A stretch of DNA of 64,000 bases from NCBI RefSeq assembly GCF_900142695.1, contig NZ_FRBU01000005.1, forward strand, positions 62,001-126,000. The letters run 5' to 3'. The notes beneath the pieces are model-generated. The model made no database searches. It had not been told where the DNA came from and saw nothing but the letters and a program-made list of their open reading frames with translations. Position numbers and translations under genes: made by a program. This DNA is from Flavobacterium xanthum (GTDB taxonomy: Bacteria; Bacteroidota; Bacteroidia; Flavobacteriales; Flavobacteriaceae). Of the stretch, positions 9,822 to 18,480 are shown piece after piece; position 1 is the first letter of the stretch, and each line of letters starts with the position of its first letter.

Positions 9822-9872
9822 GCGAAGTTTATCCCGTGAACGAAGAGATACGGGAAGCCTCGTCTTTCGCTC
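9822..9872 (+). pseudogene. Collapsed third tRNA-Gly unit or tRNA 3'-end duplication
   Basis: The last 17 bases (9856-9872) are identical to the T-arm/acceptor 3' end of both tRNA-Gly copies, including CTTTCGC and the T discriminator. The segment begins with GCGAAG (9822-9827), close to the tRNA 5' acceptor strand GCGAAAG. Between them, D-arm and anticodon arm are missing and a 6-bp hairpin TCCCGT/ACGGGA (9832-9837, 9850-9855) stands in their place. The unit is followed by its own terminator, as the intact copies are. It cannot be a working tRNA. It may be a decayed third copy, or the scar of an element that integrated at the tRNA 3' end. Confidence 0.6.
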
Positions 9873-9875
9873 TTC

Positions 9876-9906
9876 AAAGCCGAAACTTAATAGTTTCGGC
9901 TTTTTT
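9876..9906. terminator. Bidirectional terminator between tRNA array and pepE
   Basis: AAAGCCGAAACT pairs with AGTTTCGGCTTT across a 4-base loop, with T runs on both strands. It can stop plus-strand tRNA transcripts and minus-strand pepE transcripts, which converge here. Confidence 0.8.
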
Positions 9907-9912
9907 ATTGCA

Positions 9913-10620
9913 TTATTTTATAAAACTCAAATCAGTTTCACTTTCTAATTCCACAGGAGTTTGATTTTGTCTAAACAGTCGGGCAGTCAAATTTCCTTTC
10001 AAGGTAATTGCATCTCCTTTTACATCCAGCCAGCTTCCTTCTCTCAACCCTAAAACGGGAACCGAGTTATAAGCATGAAACTCTTTTATTCGGGTTTCAC
10101 GAGTTTCACCCATGTGTTTTGAATTTGTATCTGGATCTAAATAATGAGGATTCAAATTAAACGGAACTGCTCCTAAAGTTTGAAAACTTGGAGGATATAC
10201 AATAGGCATATCATTAGTAGTTTGCATTGTAAGCCCACAAATATTGCTTCCTGCACTAGTTCCAAGATACGGTGTGCCGTTTTTTATTACTTGTGAAAGG
10301 ATTGCCATAACATTGTTTTTGTGCAATTGAGATACCAGTACAAAGGTATTTCCGCCTCCCGTGAAAATTCCTTCTGCGCTTTTTACAGCTAATGCAGCAT
10401 CTTCAAACTCATGAATTCCTATCACTTTTTTATTTATTTTGGCGAAAGCCAATGCAACACTATTGGTATATTCTTTATGCGAAATTCCACCTGGTCTTGC
10501 ATAAGGAATAAAAAGAATGGTCGAACAGTTTTTAAAATGCAATTGTAATTCAGGCAATAAATACTCCAGATAATCCTCGTTTGCGAGTGTTGAGGTACTT
10601 GCGATTAGTATGTTTTTCAT
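9913..10620 (-). CDS. pepE: Dipeptidase E (peptidase family S51)
   Basis: Hydrolyses dipeptides with N-terminal aspartate in the cytosol. The protein is 235 residues, typical of PepE. The catalytic Ser122 lies in GTSAGSN after a beta-strand (TPYLG), and FTGGGNTF (about residues 86-93) is the conserved glycine loop of S51 enzymes. There is no signal peptide. The ATG at 10620 begins MKNILIAST, as in relatives. It is a single-gene unit facing the tRNA-Gly array, with a shared terminator. Confidence 0.93.
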   Translation of the reverse strand: MKNILIASTSTLANEDYLEYLLPELQLHFKNCSTILFIPYARPGGISHKEYTNSVALAFAKINKKVIGIHEFEDAALAVKSAEGIFTGGGNTFVLVSQLHKNNVMAILSQVIKNGTPYLGTSAGSNICGLTMQTTNDMPIVYPPSFQTLGAVPFNLNPHYLDPDTNSKHMGETRETRIKEFHAYNSVPVLGLREGSWLDVKGDAITLKGNLTARLFRQNQTPVELESETDLSFIK

Positions 10621-10765
10621 TTTTGTGGATAATTTGTGCTAAAGGTATTAAATCAGTCTTTTTTATTTCTAGTTTTTAATTAACATTTTTTTACCAACTC
10701 ATTAGTAGTTAATTTAGATCGCATTAAGATACTTTTACAAAGGGTCAATAACCGCCTTAAGAAAG

Positions 10766-11521
10766 ATGCTAAAAATTGTTTATTTATTTCTGGTTTTTGC
10801 AGCGACAAATGTGCTGGCACAACAACAGTCTCTAAAGCAATTGAATGGAAAAGTTACTGCTGATGCTGCCGTTTTAGAAGGTGTTTATGTCCTTAATAAA
10901 AAAACAGATAAGGTTACAATTACAAGTCAAAATGGTGATTTCAATATACAAGCAGCCGTTGGTGACACTTTATTGTTTAGAGTAGCACAATTTAACGAAA
11001 CGAAAATGAGATTGACTCCAAAAGATTTTGAGCAAGGAATACTTCTGGTAAAAATGATACCCACAATAAATGAATTGCGCGAAGTTGTCGTAAAAAACGA
11101 CATTAATGCAACAGCAATGGGAATAATTCCAAAGGGGCAAAAGTCATACTCAGCAGCAGAACGAAAGTTATACACTGCTAGTGATCTTAATGCTTCTGCA
11201 ACTGCTGGTACTATGATGGGAGGGTCTGTTTCGGCTGATCCATTATTAAATTGGATTTCGGGAAGAACGAAAATGCTGAAAAAAGGACTAGAAGTCGAGA
11301 AGAAAGAATCCTATTTAAGACAATTAGAGAATTTGTTTACTACGGATTATTTTGTGACTACATTAAAAATACCGGCTGAATATGTCAAAGGATTTGAGTA
11401 TTACAGTGTAGAAAACGAACAATTTGTAGCGGTTCTGAAGTCCAAAAATGTAACAATGGCTGGTTTTTTATTAGGAGAATTAGCGTTTAAGTATAAACAA
11501 ATAATTGCCAGTGAAAATTAA
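10766..11521 (+). CDS. Secreted CarboxypepD_reg-like protein, paralogue 1 of 4
   Basis: A 251-residue exported protein with a signal peptide ending NVLAQ. Residues about 25-110 form a CnaB/CarboxypepD_reg-like beta-sandwich (LNGKVTADAAVLEGVYVLN, then TSQNGDFNIQA and ELREVVVKN), the fold found before TonB-dependent receptor plugs. The rest is a family-specific region with YSAAERKLYTA, DPLLNWISGRTKMLKK and a C-terminal helical part. No barrel or enzyme motif follows. It is the first of four tandem homologues; its last codons overlap the GTG start of the next gene by 11 bases. Function unknown. Confidence 0.85.
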   Translation: MLKIVYLFLVFAATNVLAQQQSLKQLNGKVTADAAVLEGVYVLNKKTDKVTITSQNGDFNIQAAVGDTLLFRVAQFNETKMRLTPKDFEQGILLVKMIPTINELREVVVKNDINATAMGIIPKGQKSYSAAERKLYTASDLNASATAGTMMGGSVSADPLLNWISGRTKMLKKGLEVEKKESYLRQLENLFTTDYFVTTLKIPAEYVKGFEYYSVENEQFVAVLKSKNVTMAGFLLGELAFKYKQIIASEN

Positions 11522-12239
11522 ACATACACTACAGTTGTTCCTCTTTTTGTTGGTGCAAGTTTCTTTTGGACAAACAGAAGCAGTAAAGGAGATTCAGGGA
11601 AAAATTAGTGCTGATTCTGCATCCGTGGATCGCATTAATATTGTGAATTTAACAGCAGAAAAAACAACAATTTCAGATGCAAATGGGTTTTTTAAAATCC
11701 CCGTTAAAGCAGGAGATATTTTGGTGTTTACTGCCGTTAATTTAGAATCAGTTCGCAGAAAAATAAACCAGCAGGATCTGGAACAAGAAGTTTTTACTTT
11801 GCAAATGGTTTCCAAAAGTATTATTTTGAAAGAGGTTGTCATTAACGAGTCGGCTATTTCGGCGGAGAGTTTAGGAATTATTCCTTATGGCCAAAAAAAA
11901 TATACAGCTGCAGAGCGGAAATTATATACAGCAACTTCTGGTGGAGGAATCGATGGATTACTAAATACTATATCTGGGCGAAAAGCCATGCTGAAAAAAG
12001 AAATCATTGTTGAAAAAAAAGAGCAGCTTTTGGCTAGAATTGATGTGCTTTTTGAGGATAACTATTATACCGCAACTTTAAAAATACCCGCCGATTACAT
12101 CAAGGGATTTCAATATTTTTGTATTGAAGATTCTGATTTTGCAAGTGCATTAAGAGCAAAAAACAAGACTTTAACGATGTATTTAATTGTAAAATTAGCT
12201 GAAAATTATAACGAGATCATTATTAGTGAAAATAAGTAA
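11511..12239 (+). CDS. Secreted CarboxypepD_reg-like protein, paralogue 2 of 4
   Basis: A close homologue of the preceding gene: signal peptide ending VSFGQ, CarboxypepD_reg-like domain, then YTAAERKLYTA and LLNTISGRKAMLKK. I place the start at GTG 11511, inside the last codons of paralogue 1; a TTG two codons upstream (11505) is possible but less likely, because the next gene starts at the equivalent GTG in the same sequence context (AGTGAAAAT). No ATG is available before the signal peptide. The 11-base overlap suggests translational coupling. Function unknown. Confidence 0.82.
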   Translation: MKIKHTLQLFLFLLVQVSFGQTEAVKEIQGKISADSASVDRINIVNLTAEKTTISDANGFFKIPVKAGDILVFTAVNLESVRRKINQQDLEQEVFTLQMVSKSIILKEVVINESAISAESLGIIPYGQKKYTAAERKLYTATSGGGIDGLLNTISGRKAMLKKEIIVEKKEQLLARIDVLFEDNYYTATLKIPADYIKGFQYFCIEDSDFASALRAKNKTLTMYLIVKLAENYNEIIISENK

Positions 12240-12987
12240 AGTTTTTGCGTTCTTTTTATCTTTGGTTTGCCAAATATCTTTTGGACAAGCTGCCGATGAA
12301 AAGCTACTTCATGGGAAAATTACAGTTGATTCTATAGGTGCCAATGGGATTAATATCTTAAATTTAACAAGCGGTAAAACTTCTTTAACAAATAGTGACG
12401 GTACTTTTTCTATTTTGGCAAAGGCCAATGACATACTTGTTTTTAAAGAGGTAAGTCTTAAAACCTATGAAAAAAAGATTAGCAGCACTGATCTAATACG
12501 CAATCGATTGGTATTGCAGATGCAGGTTAAAACGAATGAATTGAAGGAAGTGATTGTTAAGAACAAGCAGATTTCGGTGTTTTCATTACGTATTGTAGCT
12601 AAAGAACCTGTAAGATATAGTCCTGCAGAAAGGCATTTGCAGACCGCAGGAGATTTCAAACCAATCATGTTATTGCGTATTTTGGGTGGTGGAATGCCAT
12701 TAGACCCACTTATCAATAAGATTAATGGTAGAACAAAACGACTGAAGAAATTAGTTGTCGTAGAGAAAAAGGAAATGAATATACAATTGATTTCAGAATT
12801 GTATCAGCAGGAATATTTCACGCTCCAATTAGGGATAGCTGCGGAATATGTAAATGGATTCAAGTATTTTGCCGTGGAAAATGATAAGTTTGTCAAAGTT
12901 TTACATTCTAAAAATGAACAAAAAACTTCATTTTTTTTGATAGCTTTGGCAGAAGATTATAAAACTTTATTGCAAAGTAAAAACTAA
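12226..12987 (+). CDS. Secreted CarboxypepD_reg-like protein, paralogue 3 of 4
   Basis: Third homologue, 253 residues: signal peptide ending ISFGQ, beta-sandwich domain, ELKEVIVKN linker, YSPAERHLQTA and DPLINKINGRTKRLKK. The start is GTG 12226, overlapping the end of paralogue 2 by 14 bases within the repeated junction AGTGAAAATAAG. Synthesis is probably coupled to the upstream gene. No catalytic motif is visible, and the function is unknown. Confidence 0.83.
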   Translation: MKISKVFAFFLSLVCQISFGQAADEKLLHGKITVDSIGANGINILNLTSGKTSLTNSDGTFSILAKANDILVFKEVSLKTYEKKISSTDLIRNRLVLQMQVKTNELKEVIVKNKQISVFSLRIVAKEPVRYSPAERHLQTAGDFKPIMLLRILGGGMPLDPLINKINGRTKRLKKLVVVEKKEMNIQLISELYQQEYFTLQLGIAAEYVNGFKYFAVENDKFVKVLHSKNEQKTSFFLIALAEDYKTLLQSKN

Positions 12988-13006
12988 CATAATTAACAAT
13001 ACCAAG

Positions 13007-13762
13007 ATGAAAACTAAAATAGTACTACTTTGTTTGATTTTCTTTAGCCAATTCACTTTTGGTCAAAATGGAAACAGGAAATCTTTACACGGTCAATTTA
13101 CAAATGAATCCGCATTGGTAGACAACGGATATGTTTTTAATTTGAACTCTAAAACCCGAACTTTCATTAGCAACCAAGGTTTTTTTGATATTTTGGCGAA
13201 AGCCAAAGACACGCTGCTAGTCTCAAGCCCTGCTTTCAAGTCTAAGAAAATTGTGCTTGAGGACAAAGATTTTACAAAACCTTTGTTCGTAGTCTTACTA
13301 GAAGCACAAACAACGTTGCTAAAAGAAGTAATTGTGAAAGGAAAAACAGATATAAAACCCGCCATAGGAAATTCTCAAGGCATTGTAGACATAGAATTTA
13401 TTGACGATGCAAAATCGTCGCCAATTAATAGAACAATGCCGTTAAATGGAACTATTGAAAACGGAATGGATTTTGTTAGAATATTCAAAATGGTTTCTAA
13501 AGTATTTAAAAAAGATGTGGCGGTAAAAGAAGGACCAAATGCGCTAGTGGATTTTTCGGATGTTGTTTCGAAAGGATTAGACCATTATTTTTTTACCAAT
13601 ACCTTGAAGTTAAAAAGCGAAGAAATTGCACTATTTCTTGATTATTGCGAGAATGATCCAAAATCAAGAACCCTACTTAAGCAGCAAGATGAATTCATGC
13701 TGATTGATTTTTTAATCACCAAGAATGAAGAGTTTAAAAGAATTACTACTTTTGAAAAATGA
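13007..13762 (+). CDS. Secreted CarboxypepD_reg-like protein, paralogue 4 of 4 (divergent)
   Basis: The most divergent of the four. It keeps the signal peptide (ending FTFGQ), the beta-sandwich (HGQFTNESALVDNGYVFN) and the LLKEVIVKGK linker, but lacks the AERKLYTA-type motif and has its own C-terminal region. It starts at ATG, 19 bases after paralogue 3, and its stop overlaps the ATG of the DUF6702 gene (ATGA arrangement). In the other three the linker is followed by the AERK motif, so it may have taken a different role. Function unknown. Confidence 0.82.
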   Translation: MKTKIVLLCLIFFSQFTFGQNGNRKSLHGQFTNESALVDNGYVFNLNSKTRTFISNQGFFDILAKAKDTLLVSSPAFKSKKIVLEDKDFTKPLFVVLLEAQTTLLKEVIVKGKTDIKPAIGNSQGIVDIEFIDDAKSSPINRTMPLNGTIENGMDFVRIFKMVSKVFKKDVAVKEGPNALVDFSDVVSKGLDHYFFTNTLKLKSEEIALFLDYCENDPKSRTLLKQQDEFMLIDFLITKNEEFKRITTFEK

Positions 13763-14262
13763 AAAAAACAATATTAATTACTTTTTTTGGCCTATTATTT
13801 CTAACATTAACTTCATTTGCGGCACATAAATTTTATGTTGCACTGTATCAGGTTAATTATGCGCCGGAAAAGAAAATGCTCCAAATAACGACTCGCATAT
13901 TTGTAGATGATTTAAATACAGCTATTGGGAAGAAGTACCAAAAGAAAATTAATCTAGGATCAGAAAAGGAAACAGAGGAAGATTTAATTTTTTTTAAAAA
14001 ATACTTTAACGAAAAATTCAATATTAAAGTTAATGGTCAGGTCAAGCCAATTCATTTCTTAAGCAAAGAGATGGAGGGCGATGTTCTTATTTGTTACTTC
14101 AGTATTAAGGAAATTCAAAAAATAAATTCTATTGAAATCTATAATGCAGTAATCACGGAAGGGAACTCAGAGCAGCAAAACATTATGCATTTTAATGTTA
14201 TGGGTGTTAAAAACACGTTGCTCTTTACGGAGTCAACTTCCAAGGGAGTGTTAAAATATTAA
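13759..14262 (+). CDS. DUF6702 family protein
   Basis: A 167-residue protein with a signal peptide (MKKTILITFFGLLFLTLTSFA), then AAHKFYVALYQVNYAPEKKMLQITTR, typical of the Bacteroidota DUF6702 family, which has no known activity. It overlaps the preceding CarboxypepD_reg-like gene by 4 bases and precedes an M1 peptidase by 63 bases. As I recall, this neighbourhood is recurrent in Flavobacterium, which suggests a shared secreted or periplasmic process. Confidence 0.75.
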   Translation: MKKTILITFFGLLFLTLTSFAAHKFYVALYQVNYAPEKKMLQITTRIFVDDLNTAIGKKYQKKINLGSEKETEEDLIFFKKYFNEKFNIKVNGQVKPIHFLSKEMEGDVLICYFSIKEIQKINSIEIYNAVITEGNSEQQNIMHFNVMGVKNTLLFTESTSKGVLKY

Positions 14263-14325
14263 TAAATTTAGATAGATCTACTTAAAATTATTATTTTCAC
14301 CCATTGAAAAACCAGATTCTTACCT

Positions 14326-16569
14326 ATGAAAAAATTATCTTTATTTTTATTTCTTCCTGCATTATTGTTTGCGCAAGAAAAAACAGCACCCACCACACCA
14401 AAACAAACCGGAAAGTACGACAGCAATAAGTTTAGCCAGATGTACGATTTGCTAGCTACACCTAACATGTTTCGTACCGCTTCAGGAGCGCCCGGTCCAG
14501 CGTATTATCAACAACAAGCCGATTACAAGATCAACATAGAGCTTGATGATAAAAACTCTAAATTAAGCGGTTCCGAAACCGTTACCTATTACAATAATTC
14601 ACCAGATACTTTAGAGTATTTATGGGTACAATTGGATCAAAATCAAGCGGCAAAAACCTCCCAAACGCCTTTGGCAGAAAGTCAAAGAATGGAGCAGGTT
14701 TTTCCAGCAGGAAACTTTGCTAATAAATTTTTGAAACAAGAGTTGGAGCGCGGGTTCAACATAGAGTTCGTAAAAGATGCTAAAGGAAATCCTTTGTCTT
14801 ATACGATCAATCAAACTATGATGCGTATCAATTTAGATACAGCAATGAAGCCGGGAGAGAAAATTTCTTTTGCAATCAAATGGTCATATAACATTAATAA
14901 TTATAGAGCAGAGGGAGGTCGTTCTGGATATGAATTATTTGAGAAAGACGGTAATAAATTATATGTAATTGCACAATTCTATCCTAGAATGGCAGTGTAC
15001 AATGACGTCGAAGGATGGCAGAATATGCAGTTTTGGGGAACAGGAGAATTTACGTTGCCTTTTGGAAATTTTGATGTCAATATTACTGTTCCTGCGGATC
15101 ATGTTATGGAGGCAACGGGAGAGCTGATGAATAGAAGCGAAGTGTTTACCCCAGAGCAAGTAAAAAGATACGAATTAGCATTGAAATCTTATGATAATCC
15201 TGTCGTTATCGTAACTCAAGCGGAAGCGGAAGCTACCGAAAAAGGATTTTCAGATAAGAAGAAAACATGGAAATTCAGTGCAAAAAACGTAAGGGATTTT
15301 GGAATTGCTACATCAAGAAAATTTATTTATGATGCCATGGCAGTGAAGTTAAACGATAAAACGGTTCTGGCCGTTTCAGTATATCCTAAAGAAGCAAATC
15401 CGCTTTGGGGAGAAACTTCTACAAGAACAGTAGCGCATACTTTGAAAAGCTATTCAGCCCATACATTTGATTATCCTTATCCAAAAGCAGTTTCCGTATC
15501 AGCAGAAGATCAGGGGATGGAATATCCTATGATTTGTTGGAATTATGGTCGTCCTGACGAAAAAGGAGTGACACCTGAGCGAACTAAAAACGGAATGATT
15601 GGAGTAGTTGTTCATGAAGTAGGACACAACTTCTTTCCAATGATCGTAAATTCAGATGAGCGTCAATGGTCTTGGATGGATGAAGGATTGAATACGTTTA
15701 TGCAATATATGGCGGAACAAGAAATGGGAACCAATTTCCCTTCTAGTCGTGGACCAGCAAGTAAAATTGTTCCTTACATGAGTGGAGATCAAAAATTCTT
15801 GGAACCTATAATGTCCAACTCGGAAACGATTGTTCAGTTTGGAGCTAATGCGTATGGTAAACCAGCAACAGGATTGAATATTCTTAGAGAGACTATTATG
15901 GGAAGAGAATTGTTTGACCATGCTTTCAAAGTATATGCGAACAGATGGAAATTTAAGCATCCTACACCAGAAGACTTTTTTAGAACCATGGAAGATGCTT
16001 CTGCGGTAGATTTAGATTGGTTTTTTAGAGGCTGGTTTTACTCTACTGATTTTGTAGATATCGGAGTGAAAGAGGTAAAACAATATTATGTTTCTGAAAC
16101 TGCTACCAAAGAATTGAAGGACGCTGTAGTTAGAAGAGGAAGATTTGGTCAAGAAAAAGGACCTTTCGTCTATTTAGTTCCTAGTGCAAGCGAAGAGTTA
16201 TCTGCTAAAGATAAAAAAGCATTAGCCCTTGCAGATGTAAATTTACTTTCGGAATATGTAAGCAAAAATTTTACAGCTGATGAAAAATCAAAATTAAAAT
16301 CACCAAAGTATTTCTATGAAGTTGAATTCAACAAACCAGGTGGTATGTTAATGCCTATTATCGTTGAATTAACTTATGAAGACGATACAAAGGAAATGTT
16401 CAAATATCCAGCTCAAATTTGGCGAAAAAATAATGATACCGCTAAGAAAGTATACGCTACTGAAAAGGCTATCAAAAAAATTCAAGTAGATCCAAAATTA
16501 GAAACAGCTGATATTGATGTGACAAATAACACTTGGCCTAAAGAAGAAATAAAGACTAAATTTGATTAA
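14326..16569 (+). CDS. M1 family zinc metallopeptidase (aminopeptidase N-like)
   Basis: A secreted zinc peptidase of 747 residues with a signal peptide ending LLFAQ. The gluzincin motif HEVGH (430-434) is followed 18 residues later by Glu453, giving the complete M1 HExxH-x18-E site. DQGMEYP (about 396-402) replaces the GAMEN exopeptidase motif in the usual position. The N-terminal beta-domain (about 65-300) precedes the thermolysin-like domain, and a C-terminal domain carries VELTYEDDTKEM. It probably trims peptides in the periplasm or outside the cell. An intrinsic terminator follows, so it ends the operon that began with the four tandem secreted proteins. Confidence 0.92.
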   Translation: MKKLSLFLFLPALLFAQEKTAPTTPKQTGKYDSNKFSQMYDLLATPNMFRTASGAPGPAYYQQQADYKINIELDDKNSKLSGSETVTYYNNSPDTLEYLWVQLDQNQAAKTSQTPLAESQRMEQVFPAGNFANKFLKQELERGFNIEFVKDAKGNPLSYTINQTMMRINLDTAMKPGEKISFAIKWSYNINNYRAEGGRSGYELFEKDGNKLYVIAQFYPRMAVYNDVEGWQNMQFWGTGEFTLPFGNFDVNITVPADHVMEATGELMNRSEVFTPEQVKRYELALKSYDNPVVIVTQAEAEATEKGFSDKKKTWKFSAKNVRDFGIATSRKFIYDAMAVKLNDKTVLAVSVYPKEANPLWGETSTRTVAHTLKSYSAHTFDYPYPKAVSVSAEDQGMEYPMICWNYGRPDEKGVTPERTKNGMIGVVVHEVGHNFFPMIVNSDERQWSWMDEGLNTFMQYMAEQEMGTNFPSSRGPASKIVPYMSGDQKFLEPIMSNSETIVQFGANAYGKPATGLNILRETIMGRELFDHAFKVYANRWKFKHPTPEDFFRTMEDASAVDLDWFFRGWFYSTDFVDIGVKEVKQYYVSETATKELKDAVVRRGRFGQEKGPFVYLVPSASEELSAKDKKALALADVNLLSEYVSKNFTADEKSKLKSPKYFYEVEFNKPGGMLMPIIVELTYEDDTKEMFKYPAQIWRKNNDTAKKVYATEKAIKKIQVDPKLETADIDVTNNTWPKEEIKTKFD

Positions 16570-16586
16570 TTAAAGACCAAATTATA

Positions 16587-16616
16587 AAAGAGACTCTGAA
16601 AAGAGTCTTTTTTTTT
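16587..16616 (+). terminator. Intrinsic terminator after M1 peptidase
   Basis: AAAAGACTC-type stem: AGACTC (16591-16596) pairs with GAGTCT across a short A-rich loop, extended by flanking A/T pairs and followed by nine T residues. Confidence 0.8.
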
Positions 16617-16680
16617 ATGAAATAATTAAAAGTCAAAGATTCAAAAAGTAATATCTTTGTAACAATAAAAAACAAAATAT

Positions 16681-17082
16681 ATGTTTGGTATAGGTGGAGG
16701 TGAATTAATTTTCATTATGTTTATAGTACTGATGCTTTTTGGATCTGATAAAGTTCCTGAAATAGCTCGTACTATGGGTAAAGCAATGGCGCAATTGAAA
16801 AATGCTACTAATGATATAAAAAGCGAAATTCAAAAAGGAGCAGAGGCCAATGGTTTTGATGCAAAATCATTGAGTGATATACGAGGAAACATAAGCTCTG
16901 AAATTAATAAAGCGAAGGATAATCTACTAGGTGATACTTCACAATTTAACGATATATCGGCGAACATCACCACAGAAATAAATAAAGCCAAAGACGGTTT
17001 ACTGGGCGAATCAACTGCGCCATTAGAAGCAACTAAAGAAGTAATTGAAGAGAGTACGGGACCTATAAAACGTCAAGGATAA
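16681..17082 (+). CDS. tatA: Twin-arginine translocase subunit TatA/TatE
   Basis: Forms the pore component of the Tat system, which exports folded proteins. The 133-residue protein begins MFGIGGGELIFIMFIVLMLFG, the short TatA transmembrane helix. It continues with SDKVPEIARTMGKAMAQLKN, the hinge and amphipathic helix. The tail contains two similar EINKAKD.LLG(D/E) repeats, unusual in sequence but normal in charge. A TATCTTTG -7 element (16652-16659) lies just upstream. The stop overlaps the PAP2 start (TAATG). TatA-like TatB function cannot be excluded. Confidence 0.93.
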   Translation: MFGIGGGELIFIMFIVLMLFGSDKVPEIARTMGKAMAQLKNATNDIKSEIQKGAEANGFDAKSLSDIRGNISSEINKAKDNLLGDTSQFNDISANITTEINKAKDGLLGESTAPLEATKEVIEESTGPIKRQG

Positions 17083-17657
17083 TGCTAGAAAAATTACTCT
17101 CTTTAGATATAGAATTGTTTGTTTTTTTAAATGGTTTAGGTTCGAAAGGTTATGACGGCCTATGGATATTCATAACCAAACAGAGCAATTGGATTCCACT
17201 TTTTTTACTCTTATTGTACGTTATTTTCAAAAAACTGGGGGCAAAACAGACGTTATATTTACTCATTTTTGTAGCTATACTAGTAACTTTTACCGATCAA
17301 ATGACCAATGTATTCAAAAATGGTTTTGAAAGACTACGACCTTGTAACAATCCTGAAATTAATTCCTTTATTCGTGTGGTTCAAGTCAGAGGATCCTTTA
17401 GTTTCTTCTCCGGTCATGCCTCAAATTCAATGGCGGTCGCTACACTGATATATTTTACTTTAAGATCGCATTTCAAATATTTTAGTCTCCTGTTTTTATG
17501 GCCTTTAGTCTTTGCTTACAGTAGAATTTATCTCGGATTGCATTATCCTCTAGACATTTTATCCGGTTATTTATTTGGATTTACTTTTGGTTTTTTGATG
17601 TATAAGATATACAAAACAGCACAAAAACGGTATTTTCCGTTACCCGTAAGAGATTAG
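17082..17657 (+). CDS. PAP2-family membrane phosphatase
   Basis: A 191-residue integral membrane protein with about five hydrophobic helices. The three PAP2 active-site motifs are present: KNGFERLRP, FSGHASNS and SRIYLGLHYPLD. Substrates in this family are lipid phosphates such as phosphatidate, undecaprenyl diphosphate or phosphatidylglycerol phosphate; sequence alone does not choose between them. It is coupled to tatA through a TAATG overlap. A weak hairpin follows. Confidence 0.9.
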   Translation: MLEKLLSLDIELFVFLNGLGSKGYDGLWIFITKQSNWIPLFLLLLYVIFKKLGAKQTLYLLIFVAILVTFTDQMTNVFKNGFERLRPCNNPEINSFIRVVQVRGSFSFFSGHASNSMAVATLIYFTLRSHFKYFSLLFLWPLVFAYSRIYLGLHYPLDILSGYLFGFTFGFLMYKIYKTAQKRYFPLPVRD

Positions 17658-17669
17658 TTGTGATTTTAT

Positions 17670-17700
17670 GCCTCCAGAACTTTGGAGGCTTATGTTTTCC
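17670..17700. terminator. Weak hairpin between PAP2 gene and O-methyltransferase
   Basis: GCCTCC (17670-17675) pairs with GGAGGC (17684-17689) across 8 bases, followed by TTATGTTTT. The two flanking genes converge here. The T tract is broken, so termination may be partial. Confidence 0.45.
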
Positions 17701-17757
17701 CTCAAAAATTGGGGGAATCAACCTCAAGGCAGACTTTTTCTTCGATAATTGTTACAA

Positions 17758-18399
17758 CTAGAGTACTCTGCTTACTGTCAATCCATCTCGAATAGGCAAC
17801 AAGACGGTTTCTACTCTTGGATCATTTGCTAATAACTGATTGTATTCTACTAACACTTTTGTACTAAAATCTTTGGGATTTAAAGGTTCTAGAACTTTAC
17901 CGCTCCACAAAACATTATCCGATAATATAATTCCTCCCTTATTCATTCTTGGAACAATCAATTCAAAGTAGTTCAGGTAATTCTCTTTGTCTGCATCAAT
18001 AAAAACTAAATCGAATTTTTGATCAAGGGTCGGAATGATGTCAACTGCCTCTCCCAAATACTGAAATATTTGTGCTCCCCAAGGTGATTTGTCAAAATGT
18101 TTTCGTTGAAAATCCACTAATTCTTCTTTGATGTCGATGGTGTGAAGTGTTCCATTTTCCTGCATGCCTTCGCATAAACACAAGGCGGAATACCCTGTAT
18201 AAGTTCCAATTTCAAGAATATGCATCGGCCGAATGAGTTTAGCCAACATGCTCAAAACGCGACCTTGAAAATGACCGCTTAGCATTCTTGGCAGCAAGAT
18301 TTTTTGGTAGGTTTCTTTGTTTAAGGCAGCTAGTAAAAGCGGTTCTTTTTCGGAATGTTGCTCGATATAATCTTCTAATTCTTGGGAAATGAAATGCAT
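17758..18399 (-). CDS. SAM-dependent O-methyltransferase (caffeoyl-CoA OMT type)
   Basis: A 213-residue class I methyltransferase of the O-methyltransferase family 3. The SAM-binding motif I is ILEIGTYTGYSALCL and the metal/substrate motif is LVFIDADKENYLNYFE, both in family positions. Soluble, no signal peptide. Bacterial relatives methylate catechol-like hydroxyls; the natural substrate here is unknown. It diverges from rlmN with 81 bases between the starts. A minus-strand promoter (CAA at 18450-18452, then CAAAGTTA at 18425-18432, a 17-base spacer) is plausible. Confidence 0.9.
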   Translation of the reverse strand: MHFISQELEDYIEQHSEKEPLLLAALNKETYQKILLPRMLSGHFQGRVLSMLAKLIRPMHILEIGTYTGYSALCLCEGMQENGTLHTIDIKEELVDFQRKHFDKSPWGAQIFQYLGEAVDIIPTLDQKFDLVFIDADKENYLNYFELIVPRMNKGGIILSDNVLWSGKVLEPLNPKDFSTKVLVEYNQLLANDPRVETVLLPIRDGLTVSRVL

Positions 18400-18468
18400 T
18401 ATTCAATTTTTTTTCAATGGAGTACAAAGTTATCAAATTATCAAAACAACAAATCAACAAATTGTCAT

Positions 18469-18476
18469 TAAATTTG
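18469..18476 (+). promoter_or_regulatory. -7 element of rlmN, suggesting a nearly leaderless transcript
   Basis: TAAATTTG ends 4 bases before the first rlmN ATG (18481). If used, transcription would start at or within a few bases of that ATG. A second in-frame ATG lies at 18487. No TTG is found at the usual distance, so this call is tentative. Confidence 0.45.
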
Positions 18477-18480
18477 CACC

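Noticed and set aside
10766-13762. Four paralogues as SusC/SusD-type receptors
   Set aside because: They have the CarboxypepD_reg-like domain but are only about 250 residues, with no plug or barrel and no SusD-like partner.
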